A stretch of DNA of 64,000 nt from Arsenophonus sp031446105 (GTDB lineage: Bacteria > Pseudomonadota > Gammaproteobacteria > Enterobacterales > Enterobacteriaceae), in the NCBI GenBank assembly GCA_031446105.1, contig CP132907.1, forward strand, positions 682,001 through 746,000. Reading direction: 5' to 3'. The position numbers and the translations under genes are program-made. The notes under the pieces were generated by a model. It made no database searches. It was not told the DNA's origin and was given only the letters and a program-made list of their open reading frames with translations. The stretch's first letter is position 1. Each line of letters starts with the position of its first letter. Shown here piece after piece: positions 30,864-40,306 of the stretch.

Positions 30864-32143
30864 ATGTTATTATATTTTAAAAAAATAAATATAGTTTTTA
30901 TTTCATATTTTTTTTTATTTTTTATTATTGGTTGTAGCACAAAAAATATAATAGATGCAAAAAAAAAATACATTAAGCACAATATTTCAGTAAGAGGTAT
31001 ATGGATAGCTACTGTTTCTAGTCTTGATTGGCCTTCTATTGCATCAGTTAATATTAATTCAGATGAATTAAGAATTAAAGTACAAAAAAAAACATTAATT
31101 GATAAACTTGATAATTTAGTAAAATTAGGAATTAATACAATTTTTTTCAAGTAAAACCAGATGGTACAGCACTTTATCGTTCTAATATTCTTCCTTGGTC
31201 TTCAGTACTTACTGGTATAATAGGCAAAGATCCAGGTTATGACCCATTAGCATTTATTATTAAAGAAGCTCATAAAAGAAATTTAAAAATACATGCTTGG
31301 TTAAATCCATATCGTATTTCTATGGATATATGTTCAAAAACTATTGCTTCTTTAAAACAAACATTTTTTTTATCACTTCCAAGTATTTATGTTTTACATC
31401 CAGATTGGATCAGAATTGCTTATAACCGTTTTGTACTTGATCCAGGATTACCTGAAGTGCGTAATTGGATTACTGATATTGTTGTTGAGTTAATTAAAAA
31501 TTACAATATAGATGGAATACAATTTGATGATTATTTTTATAATGAAATATCTTCATCTAAATTAAATGATGATTTAACATATAAAAAATATGGAAAAAAT
31601 TTTATAGATAAAGGAAATTGGAGAAGAAATAATACTTTGTTATTAATCAGAAAAGTATCTTCTATAATTAATTTTTTAAAACCAAATATTGAATTTGGTA
31701 TCAGTCCTGATGCTATTTGGAGAAATTTTGTAGATGATTCTAGAGGTTCTAAAACACAATCTAGTGGATCTAGTTACGATAAAGCTTATGCTGATACTAA
31801 ATTATGGGTAGAAGAAGGTTTATTAGATTATATTGCTCCACAAATGTATTGGTCTTTTTCTCGTGAGATTGCAAAATATGATGTTATCGTAAAATGGTGG
31901 ATTAACATTGTCAAAAAAAATAACACTAAATTGTATATTGGTATTGCATTGTATAAAGCTGGTACAGAATCTAATTCTGAACCAAATTGGATTGTAGATG
32001 GAGGTGTTTCTGAATTAAAAAAACAATTTGATTTTAATTATTCTTTACCAGAAATTAAAGGAATAATTTTATTTAGAGAATCTTTTTTGCAAGATCAAAA
32101 GACTAAAAATGCAGTAGATTATATAAGATCTAAATGGAATTGA
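30864..32143 (+). pseudogene. digH: YddW/DigH-like glycoside hydrolase lipoprotein, broken by one frameshift
   Basis: Two adjacent frames together encode a full-length homologue of E. coli YddW (DigH), a lipoprotein glycosidase reported to cut denuded peptidoglycan strands at the division site. The first frame (30864-31154) has a signal peptide with lipobox IIGC and ends after GINTIFFK. The continuation starts immediately in the other frame with QVKPDGTALYR and runs to SKWN at 32143. One T too few in the run at 31141-31147 explains the break. The rest is well conserved (HAWLNPYR, DGIQFDDYFY, DYIAPQMYW). Transcriptional slippage at the T run could restore some product. Confidence 0.9.
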
Positions 32144-32297
32144 TTATATTAATTATTTATTTTATTTAATAAAAAATTTTTATGCAAAATAAACTAAATT
32201 TTAATAAAATAAATAATATTTTATCAATAAAATATAAAAAATATTTTATTTTTTTTATATTTTAGTTTTTTGTTATTTTTAGTAAAAAAAATTTAAA

Positions 32298-33431
32298 ATG
32301 AGATATATAGGAATGAAATATGTAGGTTTAATTGGATGGCGAGGTATGGTTGGTTCTGTTCTTTTGGAGCGAATTATGAAAAAAAATATTTTTCATAATA
32401 TCTCTTTTGTTTTTTTTTCTACTTCTCAATATGGTCAATATGCACCAAATTATGGACAGAATGAAAAAATATTACAAAATGCATTTAATATAAATATATT
32501 AAAAGAATTAGATATAATTATTACTTGTCAAGGAAATAATTATACAAATAAAATTTATCCTAAACTGCAAAAAATTAGATGGTCGGGTTATTGGTTAGAT
32601 GCTGCTTCTTCATTAAGAATGAAAGAAAATAGTATTATCGTACTTGATCCTGTTAATCGTCCATATATTGATATAAGTCTGGATAAAGGAATAAAAACAT
32701 TTATTGGTGCTAATTGTACTGTTAGTTTAATGTTAATGGCTTTGGATGGATTATTTAAAGAAAAATTAATTGAATGGATTTCAGTAGCAACATATCAAGC
32801 TGTATCTGGCGCAGGTGCAAAAAATATTAAAACATTATTATTTCATATGGGTGCGTTATATTCACATATTTCTGATGAATTAAAAAATCCTGCTAAATCT
32901 ATATTAGAAATTGAAAAAAAAGCTACAAGATTTATGCGTAATATAACAATAAATAATCAATTTTTTGATCAGTCATTGGTTACTAATTTAATACCTTGGA
33001 TAGATAGACAATTATCAAATGGACAAAGTCTTGAAGAGTGGAAAGGTCAAGCAGAAGCTAATAAAATTTTAAATAATCATAGTTCTCATTTTATTCCTGT
33101 TGATGGTATATGTGTCCGTATTGGTACATTGCGTTGTCATAGTCAAGCTTTTACCATCAAATTAAAAAAAAATATTTCTATTAATGATATTCAAAAGATA
33201 TTATTATCTTATAATCCATGGGTAAAAATTATTCCTAATGATAGAGAATTGACAATTAAAAAATTAACACCTATTGCGGTTACAGGAACATCGAATATTC
33301 TTGTTGGAAGAATTCGAAAGTTAAATATCGGTTTAAAATATTTATCTGTTTTCACAATTGCTGATCAATTATTATGGGGAGCAGCAGAACCTTTATATCG
33401 TATGTTAAAAATTTTATGTAAAATTAATTAA
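32298..33431 (+). CDS. asd: Aspartate-semialdehyde dehydrogenase
   Basis: 377 residues from the first ATG; the conserved family start MKYVGLIGWRGMVGSVLLER is at 32313 (372 residues, 367 in E. coli). AGGA is only 2 bases from the second ATG and no Shine-Dalgarno precedes the first, so the start is unsettled. Asd reduces aspartyl phosphate toward lysine, diaminopimelate, methionine and threonine. The nucleotide loop GWRGMVG and active-site Cys in GANCTVSLML are intact. It converges with gyrB, only 18 bases apart. In E. coli asd lies elsewhere. Confidence 0.97.
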   Translation: MRYIGMKYVGLIGWRGMVGSVLLERIMKKNIFHNISFVFFSTSQYGQYAPNYGQNEKILQNAFNINILKELDIIITCQGNNYTNKIYPKLQKIRWSGYWLDAASSLRMKENSIIVLDPVNRPYIDISLDKGIKTFIGANCTVSLMLMALDGLFKEKLIEWISVATYQAVSGAGAKNIKTLLFHMGALYSHISDELKNPAKSILEIEKKATRFMRNITINNQFFDQSLVTNLIPWIDRQLSNGQSLEEWKGQAEANKILNNHSSHFIPVDGICVRIGTLRCHSQAFTIKLKKNISINDIQKILLSYNPWVKIIPNDRELTIKKLTPIAVTGTSNILVGRIRKLNIGLKYLSVFTIADQLLWGAAEPLYRMLKILCKIN

Positions 33432-33449
33432 ATAATATTTTTTAATAAA

Positions 33450-35864
33450 TTATATATCTATATTTTCTACATTAAGAGCATTCTGTTCTATAAAATATTT
33501 TCTTGGTTCAACAGCATCTCCCATTAATGTATTTAATAATTGATCAGTAGCAATGGGATCTTTAATAGTAATACGCATCATAGAACGTGTCTTAGGGTTC
33601 ATCGTAGTTTCCCATAATTGTTCCGGATTCATTTCACCTAATCCTTTATAACGTTGTACTATTAATCCACGTTGTGATTCTTGATATAACCAATTCAATG
33701 CTTCCTCAAAATTACGAATTGTTTTTTGACGATTTCCTTTTTTAACATATGCACCATCTTTAATAAGATCTCTTATTTGGTCACCAGTATGTTTAATATG
33801 ACGATATTCGATACTATTAATGAAATTTAAATTTAAATGATAAGTAGTATCTATCCCATGAGTTCTAATGATAAGTATTGGTTCAAATAATTGATCTTTA
33901 ATATTTTTATGAATATAATAATTATAAGTGCTGGCATTTTTTTCATGATCTGATAAATTAAATAATAACATTTTTACCCAATTTTCTATTTTAAAATGAT
34001 CTTTTAAAATATTTTCCTCTAATGCAGGTTGATAAATAAGATGATTTAATAAGGCACATGGATAAACACGCTTTAAACGTTTTATAACTTTTTGTGTTGT
34101 GTTATAATTTATGATTATTTTTTCTAATTCTTTTCCTTTTAATGCAGGAAGATTAGGATTAATATGAATTTCAGCATTTTCTAATGCTATTGAAATTAAA
34201 TATTTATTCATTGAATCATCATCTTTTAAGTATTGTTCTTCTTTTCCCTTTTTTACTTTATACAAAGGTGGTTGAGCAATATATAGATAACCTCTATTAA
34301 TAATTTCTGGCATTTGTCGATAAAAAAAAGTCAATAATAATGTTCTAATATGAGAACCATCTACGTCAGCGTCAGTCATGATAATAATTGTGTGATATCT
34401 TAATTTTTCTGGATTGTATTCTTCTCGTCCAATACCGCATCCTAATGCTGTAATTAATGTCATAACTTCTTGTGAAGATAATATTTTATCAAAACGAGCT
34501 TTTTCTATATTAAGAATTTTCCCTTTTAAAGGTAAAATGGCCTGATTTTTTCTGTTTCTTCCTTGTTTTGCAGATCCTCCAGCAGAATCACCTTCTACTA
34601 AATAAAGTTCTGATAAAGCAGGATCTCGTTCTTGACAGTCTGCTAGTTTTCCTGGTAGACCTGTAATTTCAAAGCTATATTTACGACGAGATATTTCACG
34701 TGCTTTTCTAGCAGCTTCACGTGCATAAGCAGAATCGATTATTTTATTAATAATAATTTTTGTATCATTTGGATTTTCTAATAAATATTCGATTAATTTT
34801 TCACTCATTAATGTTTCAACAATGGTTTTTACTTCAGAAGACACTAATTTATCTTTTGTTTGTGAAGAAAATTTTGGATCGGGAACTTTAAGGGAAATAA
34901 CTGCAGTTAATCCTTCGCGTGCATCATCACCAGTAGTATTAACTTTTGTTTTTTTTTGATATTTCTCTTTATCTATATAATTATTTATTGTTCGTGTGAT
35001 TGCTGTGCGAAAACCAATTAAATGAGTTCCACCATCTTTTTGTGGAATGTTATTGGTAAAGCAATAAACATTTTCTTGAAAACTATCGTTCCATTGCATG
35101 GATATTTCTACATTAATAGAATTTTTTTCGGTAGAAAAATAAAAAATATTTGGATGAATGACTTTTTTACTGGAACTTAAGTATTGAACAAATGCTTTAA
35201 TTCCACCTTTGTAAAAAAAATTTTCTTTTTTTTCATCACGTTTATCTATTAAAGAAATAGATATACCAGAATTAAGAAAAGAGAGTTCACGCAATCTTTT
35301 AGCTAGAATATTATATTCAAATTTAGTAACAATTTTAAATATCTCTAAACTTGGCCAAAAACGAATATAAGTTCCTAATTTATTTGTGTTTCCTATAATT
35401 TTTAAAGGGGCTTCTGGAATACCTAATTTATATTTTTGTTTATAAATTTTTCCTTCACGATAAATAATCAATTCTAATTTTTCTGATAAAGCATTTACAA
35501 CAGAGATTCCTACACCATGTAGTCCACCTGAAACTTTATAGGAATTATCATCAAATTTTCCACCAGCATGTAAAATAGTCATAATTACTTCTGCAGCAGA
35601 AATACCTTCTTCATGAATATCTGTAGGAATACCTCGACCATTATCTAAAACAGATATAGAATTATCTGTATATATGGTTACAATAATATTATTGCAATAC
35701 CCCGCGAGAGCTTCATCAATAGCATTATCAACAATTTCAAATACCATATGATGAAGACCAGTACCATCTTCAGTATCACCAATGTACATACCTGGTCGTT
35801 TACGAACGGCATCTAATCCTTTTAATACTTTTATACTTGATGAGTCATATATATTTAACATCAA
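33450..35864 (-). CDS. gyrB: DNA gyrase subunit B
   Basis: 804 residues, the E. coli length. GHKL ATPase domain with EIVDNAIDEAL and GGLHGVGISVVN; TOPRIM domain with VEGDSAGGSAKQGRNRKNQAILPLKG broken across the usual motifs, and DADVDGSHIRTLLLTF holding the metal-binding Asp residues. C-terminal QRYKGLGEMNPEQLW is intact. With GyrA (not in the window) it introduces negative supercoils. The E. coli neighbour recF between dnaN and gyrB is missing. Confidence 0.98.
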   Translation of the reverse strand: MMLNIYDSSSIKVLKGLDAVRKRPGMYIGDTEDGTGLHHMVFEIVDNAIDEALAGYCNNIIVTIYTDNSISVLDNGRGIPTDIHEEGISAAEVIMTILHAGGKFDDNSYKVSGGLHGVGISVVNALSEKLELIIYREGKIYKQKYKLGIPEAPLKIIGNTNKLGTYIRFWPSLEIFKIVTKFEYNILAKRLRELSFLNSGISISLIDKRDEKKENFFYKGGIKAFVQYLSSSKKVIHPNIFYFSTEKNSINVEISMQWNDSFQENVYCFTNNIPQKDGGTHLIGFRTAITRTINNYIDKEKYQKKTKVNTTGDDAREGLTAVISLKVPDPKFSSQTKDKLVSSEVKTIVETLMSEKLIEYLLENPNDTKIIINKIIDSAYAREAARKAREISRRKYSFEITGLPGKLADCQERDPALSELYLVEGDSAGGSAKQGRNRKNQAILPLKGKILNIEKARFDKILSSQEVMTLITALGCGIGREEYNPEKLRYHTIIIMTDADVDGSHIRTLLLTFFYRQMPEIINRGYLYIAQPPLYKVKKGKEEQYLKDDDSMNKYLISIALENAEIHINPNLPALKGKELEKIIINYNTTQKVIKRLKRVYPCALLNHLIYQPALEENILKDHFKIENWVKMLLFNLSDHEKNASTYNYYIHKNIKDQLFEPILIIRTHGIDTTYHLNLNFINSIEYRHIKHTGDQIRDLIKDGAYVKKGNRQKTIRNFEEALNWLYQESQRGLIVQRYKGLGEMNPEQLWETTMNPKTRSMMRITIKDPIATDQLLNTLMGDAVEPRKYFIEQNALNVENIDI

Positions 35865-36445
35865 TTTTTCTCACTACTGTACTATAGATTTTTATGTTTT
35901 TTTTGTATATAAGTTTTTTTATAAAATTTTCGAAATTTACTTTTATATTAAAACATTCATACTTTAAATCTATGTTATATATTTATTAATAATATATCAT
36001 ATTATAAATATGATTTTTTATTTTATTTTGTTTTTTGATCATGTAAATTAAATATTTTTAACCCTTTTTAAAATTAAAATAAATATTTTAATTTTAAAAA
36101 AAATATTTTTATGATTCTTATATTATTTTATAAAATATAAATTAAATTCAAGTAAGCAAAAAATTATAATGTATTAATAATTTTTTAATTATTTTCTATT
36201 TTTTAAGCATTTTTAAAAAATATTTTTTTAGCATAATTACCTATATTTACATTAAAAATAAAAATAAAAATTTAGATTATAATTTTATTAATTTTTACAA
36301 TTAAAAATAATAAAAAATATTTATTTTTTACTTAAACGTAAAGATATAGAATATATTTCTTATCATGTTTTAAAAAAAATCTTCATAAAAAAATATAATT
36401 TTTTAGTTTTTTTATTTTTTAAGTGCCATAAAATAGCTAATATTA
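35865..36445. other. AT-rich spacer where recF is expected
   Basis: About 580 bases between dnaN and gyrB without a gene. E. coli recF (about 1.07 kb) lies here. No RecF motif is recognisable in any frame. It probably holds a promoter for gyrB. Confidence 0.5.
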
Positions 36446-37546
36446 TTATAGTCTCATGGGCATGATAACATAAGTTATATCTTGATTTTCTGAATTTTTG
36501 ATTTGTATGCTAGAATTCGAATCAATTAATAATAAATTAATTTCTTTACATTTTAGTGCATTTAAAACATCAAGAATATAAACAACATTAAAAGAAATTT
36601 TTATTTCTGTATCTTGATAATTAACATCAACAATTTCTTCCGATTCTTCTTGTTCTGTGTTTTTTGCTGTAATTTTAATTTGATTTTTTGTTATATCAAG
36701 ATTTACACTCCGAAATTTTTCATTTGATAAAATTGCTGCACGTGAAAATGCTTGTTTTAATATATTGCAATCAGCAAATAATATTTTATCTGGATTTTTT
36801 GGTATAACACGTTCGTAATCAGGAAAAGAACCATCGACTAGTTTAGAAGTAAAAATAACATTGTTAATATGAGCTCTAATATTATTGGTACCAATTTGTA
36901 ATTTGATTAATTCTTCACTATTATTTAATAATTTTAAAAATTCCATAACTCCTTTACGTGGAATTACAACTGAATATTTTGGTAATGTTTGATTGATATT
37001 AATTGAACATAATGCTAACCGATGTCCATCAGTAGCAACAGTACATATTTTTTTTCCTTCTGTTTTAAATAACATACCGTTAAGATAATAACGTACATCT
37101 TGATGAGCCATTGAAAATTGTGTTGTTTCAATAAGGCGTTTTAAAATATATTGTGGTATTTTAAATTCAACTTCACTTTTCCAATCCTGAAGATTTGGAA
37201 AGTCAATAGCAGGGAGGGTTGTAAGTGAAAAACGACTGCGACCAGAGAGTAGCGTTAAATGATTTTCTTTTAAAATTATTTTAATGATAGCATTATTGGG
37301 TAATCCACGACAGATATCAAAAATTTTTTTTGCAGGAACGGTAATAATGCCATTTTCATTTTCATGTTCTAATTTTATTTTTGATATCATTTCTATTTCT
37401 AGATCAGTGCTCGTTAATGATAAGAATGTTTTATCAACTTTTAGCAATATATGATTTAATATAGGTAATATAGCGCGTCCACTTAATGAGTTGCTTACTT
37501 GTTGCAAGGGTTTAAGTAATTGTTCACGTTTAATAGTAAATTTCAT
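36446..37546 (-). CDS. dnaN: DNA polymerase III sliding clamp (beta subunit)
   Basis: 366 residues, exactly as in E. coli. Starts MKFTIKREQLLKPLQQVSNSL and ends ENQDITYVIMPMRL, the conserved C-terminus bordering the client-binding pocket. Three clamp folds are continuous. Dimer encircles DNA and tethers Pol III. It follows dnaA by 4 bases, with which it is probably co-transcribed. Confidence 0.98.
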   Translation of the reverse strand: MKFTIKREQLLKPLQQVSNSLSGRAILPILNHILLKVDKTFLSLTSTDLEIEMISKIKLEHENENGIITVPAKKIFDICRGLPNNAIIKIILKENHLTLLSGRSRFSLTTLPAIDFPNLQDWKSEVEFKIPQYILKRLIETTQFSMAHQDVRYYLNGMLFKTEGKKICTVATDGHRLALCSININQTLPKYSVVIPRKGVMEFLKLLNNSEELIKLQIGTNNIRAHINNVIFTSKLVDGSFPDYERVIPKNPDKILFADCNILKQAFSRAAILSNEKFRSVNLDITKNQIKITAKNTEQEESEEIVDVNYQDTEIKISFNVVYILDVLNALKCKEINLLLIDSNSSIQIKNSENQDITYVIMPMRL

Positions 37547-37550
37547 AATA

Positions 37551-38936
37551 TTATGATGATAATGTTCTCATTAAATTAGAAAAATCTTTTTTTATATTTT
37601 GATTGTCTTTTTGTAATTGTTTAATTTTTCTGCAAGCATGTAATACTGTAGTATGATCTCGTCCTCCAAAAGCTGCTCCGATTTCTGGTAAACTATGATT
37701 TGTTAATTCTTTTGTCAATGCCATTGCTATATGTCTTGGTCGTGTAACAGAACGAAAACGACGTTTAGATAATAAATCAGTTACTTTTATTTTATAATAT
37801 TCTGCAACTGTTTTTTGAATATTATCAATAGTGATTAGTTTTTCTTGTAAAACTAATAAATCCCGTAATGCTTCACGTACAAAATCAATTGTAATAGTAC
37901 GACCGGTAAAATTTGCATTAGCAATCACTCTGTTTAATGCGCCCTCTAGTTCGCGAACATTTGAACGTAAACGTTTAGCAATAAAGAAAGCAACTTCATC
38001 AGGTAATTGGATTTTATTTTCATCAGATTTTTTCATTAAAATAGCAACACGTGTTTCTAGTTCTGGAGGTTCAATTGCAACAGTTAAACCCCATCCAAAA
38101 CGAGATTTTAATCTATCTTCAACTCCATGAATTTCTTTTGGATATCGATCAGAAGTTAAAATAATTTGTTGGTTACCTTCAAGTAAAACATTAAAGGTAT
38201 GAAAAAATTCTTCTTGAGAACGTTCTTTATTAGCAAAAAATTGAATGTCATCAATTAATAATGCATCTACAGAACGATAATAATGTTTAAAATCTTCAAT
38301 TACATTATTTTGTAATGCTTTTACCATATCTTGTACAAATCTTTCAGAATGTATATATATTGCTTTTGTGTTTTTTGTTTTTTTTGTTATGATGTTTCCT
38401 ACTGCATGAAGCAAATGCGTTTTTCCTAAACCTGTTTCGCCATAAATAAATAGTGGATTGTAAGCTTTACCGGGATTATTAGCAACTTGACTTGCAGCAG
38501 CACGTGCCAGTTGATTAGATTTGCCTTCAACAAAATTATTAAATGTATGTTTATGGTTTATATTAGAAAAATAAATATTTTTAATATTTTTGTTCGTATT
38601 GCCCCAATTAATAGTATTTTTAAAATTAGGTTTTTCTAAAATATTTTTTTTTATAGGAATATTTTTTATAATGTAAGTTTCCATTTTTTTAGGTTTATTT
38701 CCTATTTCAAATTTTAAATTTGGAATTTTAGATCCACAAAAATCATTTAATAACTCATTTATATTTTTGATGTATTTATTTTTTACCCAATCTAAAACAA
38801 AACGATTAGGAGCATATAGTGCTAATGTGTTATTACTCAATTCTGCTTGGAGAGGACGTATCCACATACTAAATTCTGTGGCAGGTAACTCATCCTGCAA
38901 TCGAGCAAGACACTGTTGCCAAAGTGAAAATGACAC
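37551..38936 (-). CDS. dnaA: Chromosomal replication initiator DnaA
   Basis: 461 residues (467 in E. coli). Domain I begins MSFSLWQQCLARLQDELPATEF; domain II (about 85-130) is Asn/Lys-rich; AAA+ domain III has Walker A GETGLGKTH (166-174), LLIDDIQFF and sensor motifs; domain IV keeps the box-binding signature GGRDHTTVLHACRKI. It is full length, with no sign of decay, in agreement with the recognisable oriC at 17780-18010. Some endosymbionts have lost dnaA, so its retention here is informative. Confidence 0.98.
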   Translation of the reverse strand: MSFSLWQQCLARLQDELPATEFSMWIRPLQAELSNNTLALYAPNRFVLDWVKNKYIKNINELLNDFCGSKIPNLKFEIGNKPKKMETYIIKNIPIKKNILEKPNFKNTINWGNTNKNIKNIYFSNINHKHTFNNFVEGKSNQLARAAASQVANNPGKAYNPLFIYGETGLGKTHLLHAVGNIITKKTKNTKAIYIHSERFVQDMVKALQNNVIEDFKHYYRSVDALLIDDIQFFANKERSQEEFFHTFNVLLEGNQQIILTSDRYPKEIHGVEDRLKSRFGWGLTVAIEPPELETRVAILMKKSDENKIQLPDEVAFFIAKRLRSNVRELEGALNRVIANANFTGRTITIDFVREALRDLLVLQEKLITIDNIQKTVAEYYKIKVTDLLSKRRFRSVTRPRHIAMALTKELTNHSLPEIGAAFGGRDHTTVLHACRKIKQLQKDNQNIKKDFSNLMRTLSS

Positions 38937-39564
38937 GATGAATTCCCCTCAAACAAAACAAATAAAAAATCGTTATATTAAATTAGATAATAAAATTATT
39001 AATATTTTAAAAAACTACAAGACTAATTTAAGAATATGAATTATATCTTAAAATTTTTGCAAAATCTGTATTCTTTTATATTAGTTTTAGTATTTTTTTT
39101 ATGATATAAAATTTATTATAAATATTCATAAAAAATAAATAAAAAAGTAAAAAAATATTAACATATATATTATTATTTATTAATAAATAAATTAATTATA
39201 TAATTAAAAATATAATTTTTATGATTTATATATTTTTTATAATGTTTTTTATATTTTTTATATTAAAAAAAATCAAATTAACTTTATTATTAATAATTTT
39301 ATTAATATTGTTATTGATTGTTATATAAAAAATATAAATTTTTATTGTAATTAATTTTAAATTTATCAATGTAATATTTATTTTTATTGCTAAATATTAT
39401 ATCTTTTATTACAATATTGTTTTAGTGCGATTTAAAAAAATAATTAAAAAATATTTTTTAGATGTTGCTAAATTAAAAACAATTTTAATTATTAAGATAA
39501 TTTTGATGATTAATATATAAATTTTTAATTGAAGAAAAACTTTTTTAAATTAGGTAAAATTTTT
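38937..39564. other. AT-rich divergent intergenic region between dnaA and rpmH
   Basis: About 630 bases with promoters expected for leftward dnaA-dnaN and rightward rpmH-rnpA-yidDC, the same divergent arrangement as in E. coli. I could not identify convincing hexamers or a clear DnaA box. No gene is visible. Confidence 0.5.
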
Positions 39565-39708
39565 ATGAAACGTACTTTTCAACCGTCTTTATTAAAACGT
39601 AATAGATCTCATGGCTTTCGCGCTCGCATGTCTACTAAAAATGGTCGGCAAATTTTAGCTAATCGACGCGCTAAAATTCGTTCTCGTCTCACTATTTCTT
39701 CAAAATAA
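39565..39708 (+). CDS. rpmH: 50S ribosomal protein L34
   Basis: 47 residues (46 in E. coli), starting MKRTFQPSLLKRNRSHGFRA and highly conserved throughout. Small basic protein of the large subunit. A TAGG element lies about 10 bases upstream of the ATG. It is followed after 12 bases by rnpA, the standard rpmH-rnpA arrangement. Confidence 0.98.
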   Translation: MKRTFQPSLLKRNRSHGFRARMSTKNGRQILANRRAKIRSRLTISSK

Positions 39709-39720
39709 TAATTTATAAAA

Positions 39721-40080
39721 GTGAATAAGCTATTTTTTCCAAAAAAGTTAAGATTATTGCATCCTAAAGATTTTGATTATGTTTTTCAATACCCTAAGAG
39801 GGTATTTTCTCCAGAAATAGTTATTTTTGGACGTCTAAATAGTTTACAATATCCACGTATTGGTTTTACTATTTCAAAAAAAAATATTAAATTATCTCAT
39901 GATCGTAATCGTATTAAACGATTAGTAAGAGAATATTTTCGTTTAAATCAAGATAAATTACCATTGATGGATTTTATCATTTTAGCAAAAAAAAGCGTTG
40001 TGAATTTAAATAATCAAGAAATTACAAAAAAAATAGGTTATTTATGGTTTCGTCATTGTCATTTAGCACGAAGATTTTAA
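39721..40080 (+). CDS. rnpA: Ribonuclease P protein component
   Basis: 119 residues (119 in E. coli), with a GTG start as in E. coli rnpA. The RNR signature is present in SHDRNRIKRLVREYF, the main RNA-binding helix, and RLNSLQYPRIGFTISKKN aligns well. It binds RNase P RNA (not in this window) for tRNA 5' processing. The 3' end overlaps yidD by 37 bases. Confidence 0.97.
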   Translation: MNKLFFPKKLRLLHPKDFDYVFQYPKRVFSPEIVIFGRLNSLQYPRIGFTISKKNIKLSHDRNRIKRLVREYFRLNQDKLPLMDFIILAKKSVVNLNNQEITKKIGYLWFRHCHLARRF

Positions 40081-40304
40081 TTTTAATAATAAAATGTTAT
40101 CAATTAGTAATAAGTCCATTTTTAGGATCTAATTGTCGATTTAATCCAGTTTGTTCTCAATATGGTATTGAAGTATTATTTCGATTTGGATGTATAAAAG
40201 GCATTTGGTTAATAATAAAAAGAATATTAAAATGTCATCCTTTACACATAGGTGGCGATGATTCTGTATCATCCAGATATGTTAATTACAATAGAGAAAA
40301 TTAA
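40044..40304 (+). CDS. yidD: Membrane protein insertion efficiency factor YidD
   Basis: 86 residues (85 in E. coli). Motif SPFLGSNCRFNPVCSQYGIEV and KCHPLHIGGDD identify the family, with three conserved Cys. YidD is an inner-membrane associated protein that assists YidC. It overlaps rnpA by 37 bases and is followed 2 bases later by yidC, implying coupled expression. Confidence 0.95.
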   Translation: MVSSLSFSTKILILIIKCYQLVISPFLGSNCRFNPVCSQYGIEVLFRFGCIKGIWLIIKRILKCHPLHIGGDDSVSSRYVNYNREN

Positions 40305-40306
40305 TA

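Noticed and set aside
30845..31150. 101-codon frame opposite the start of yddW
   Set aside because: Antisense shadow of the yddW signal peptide and N-terminal region, whose sense frame matches a known family.
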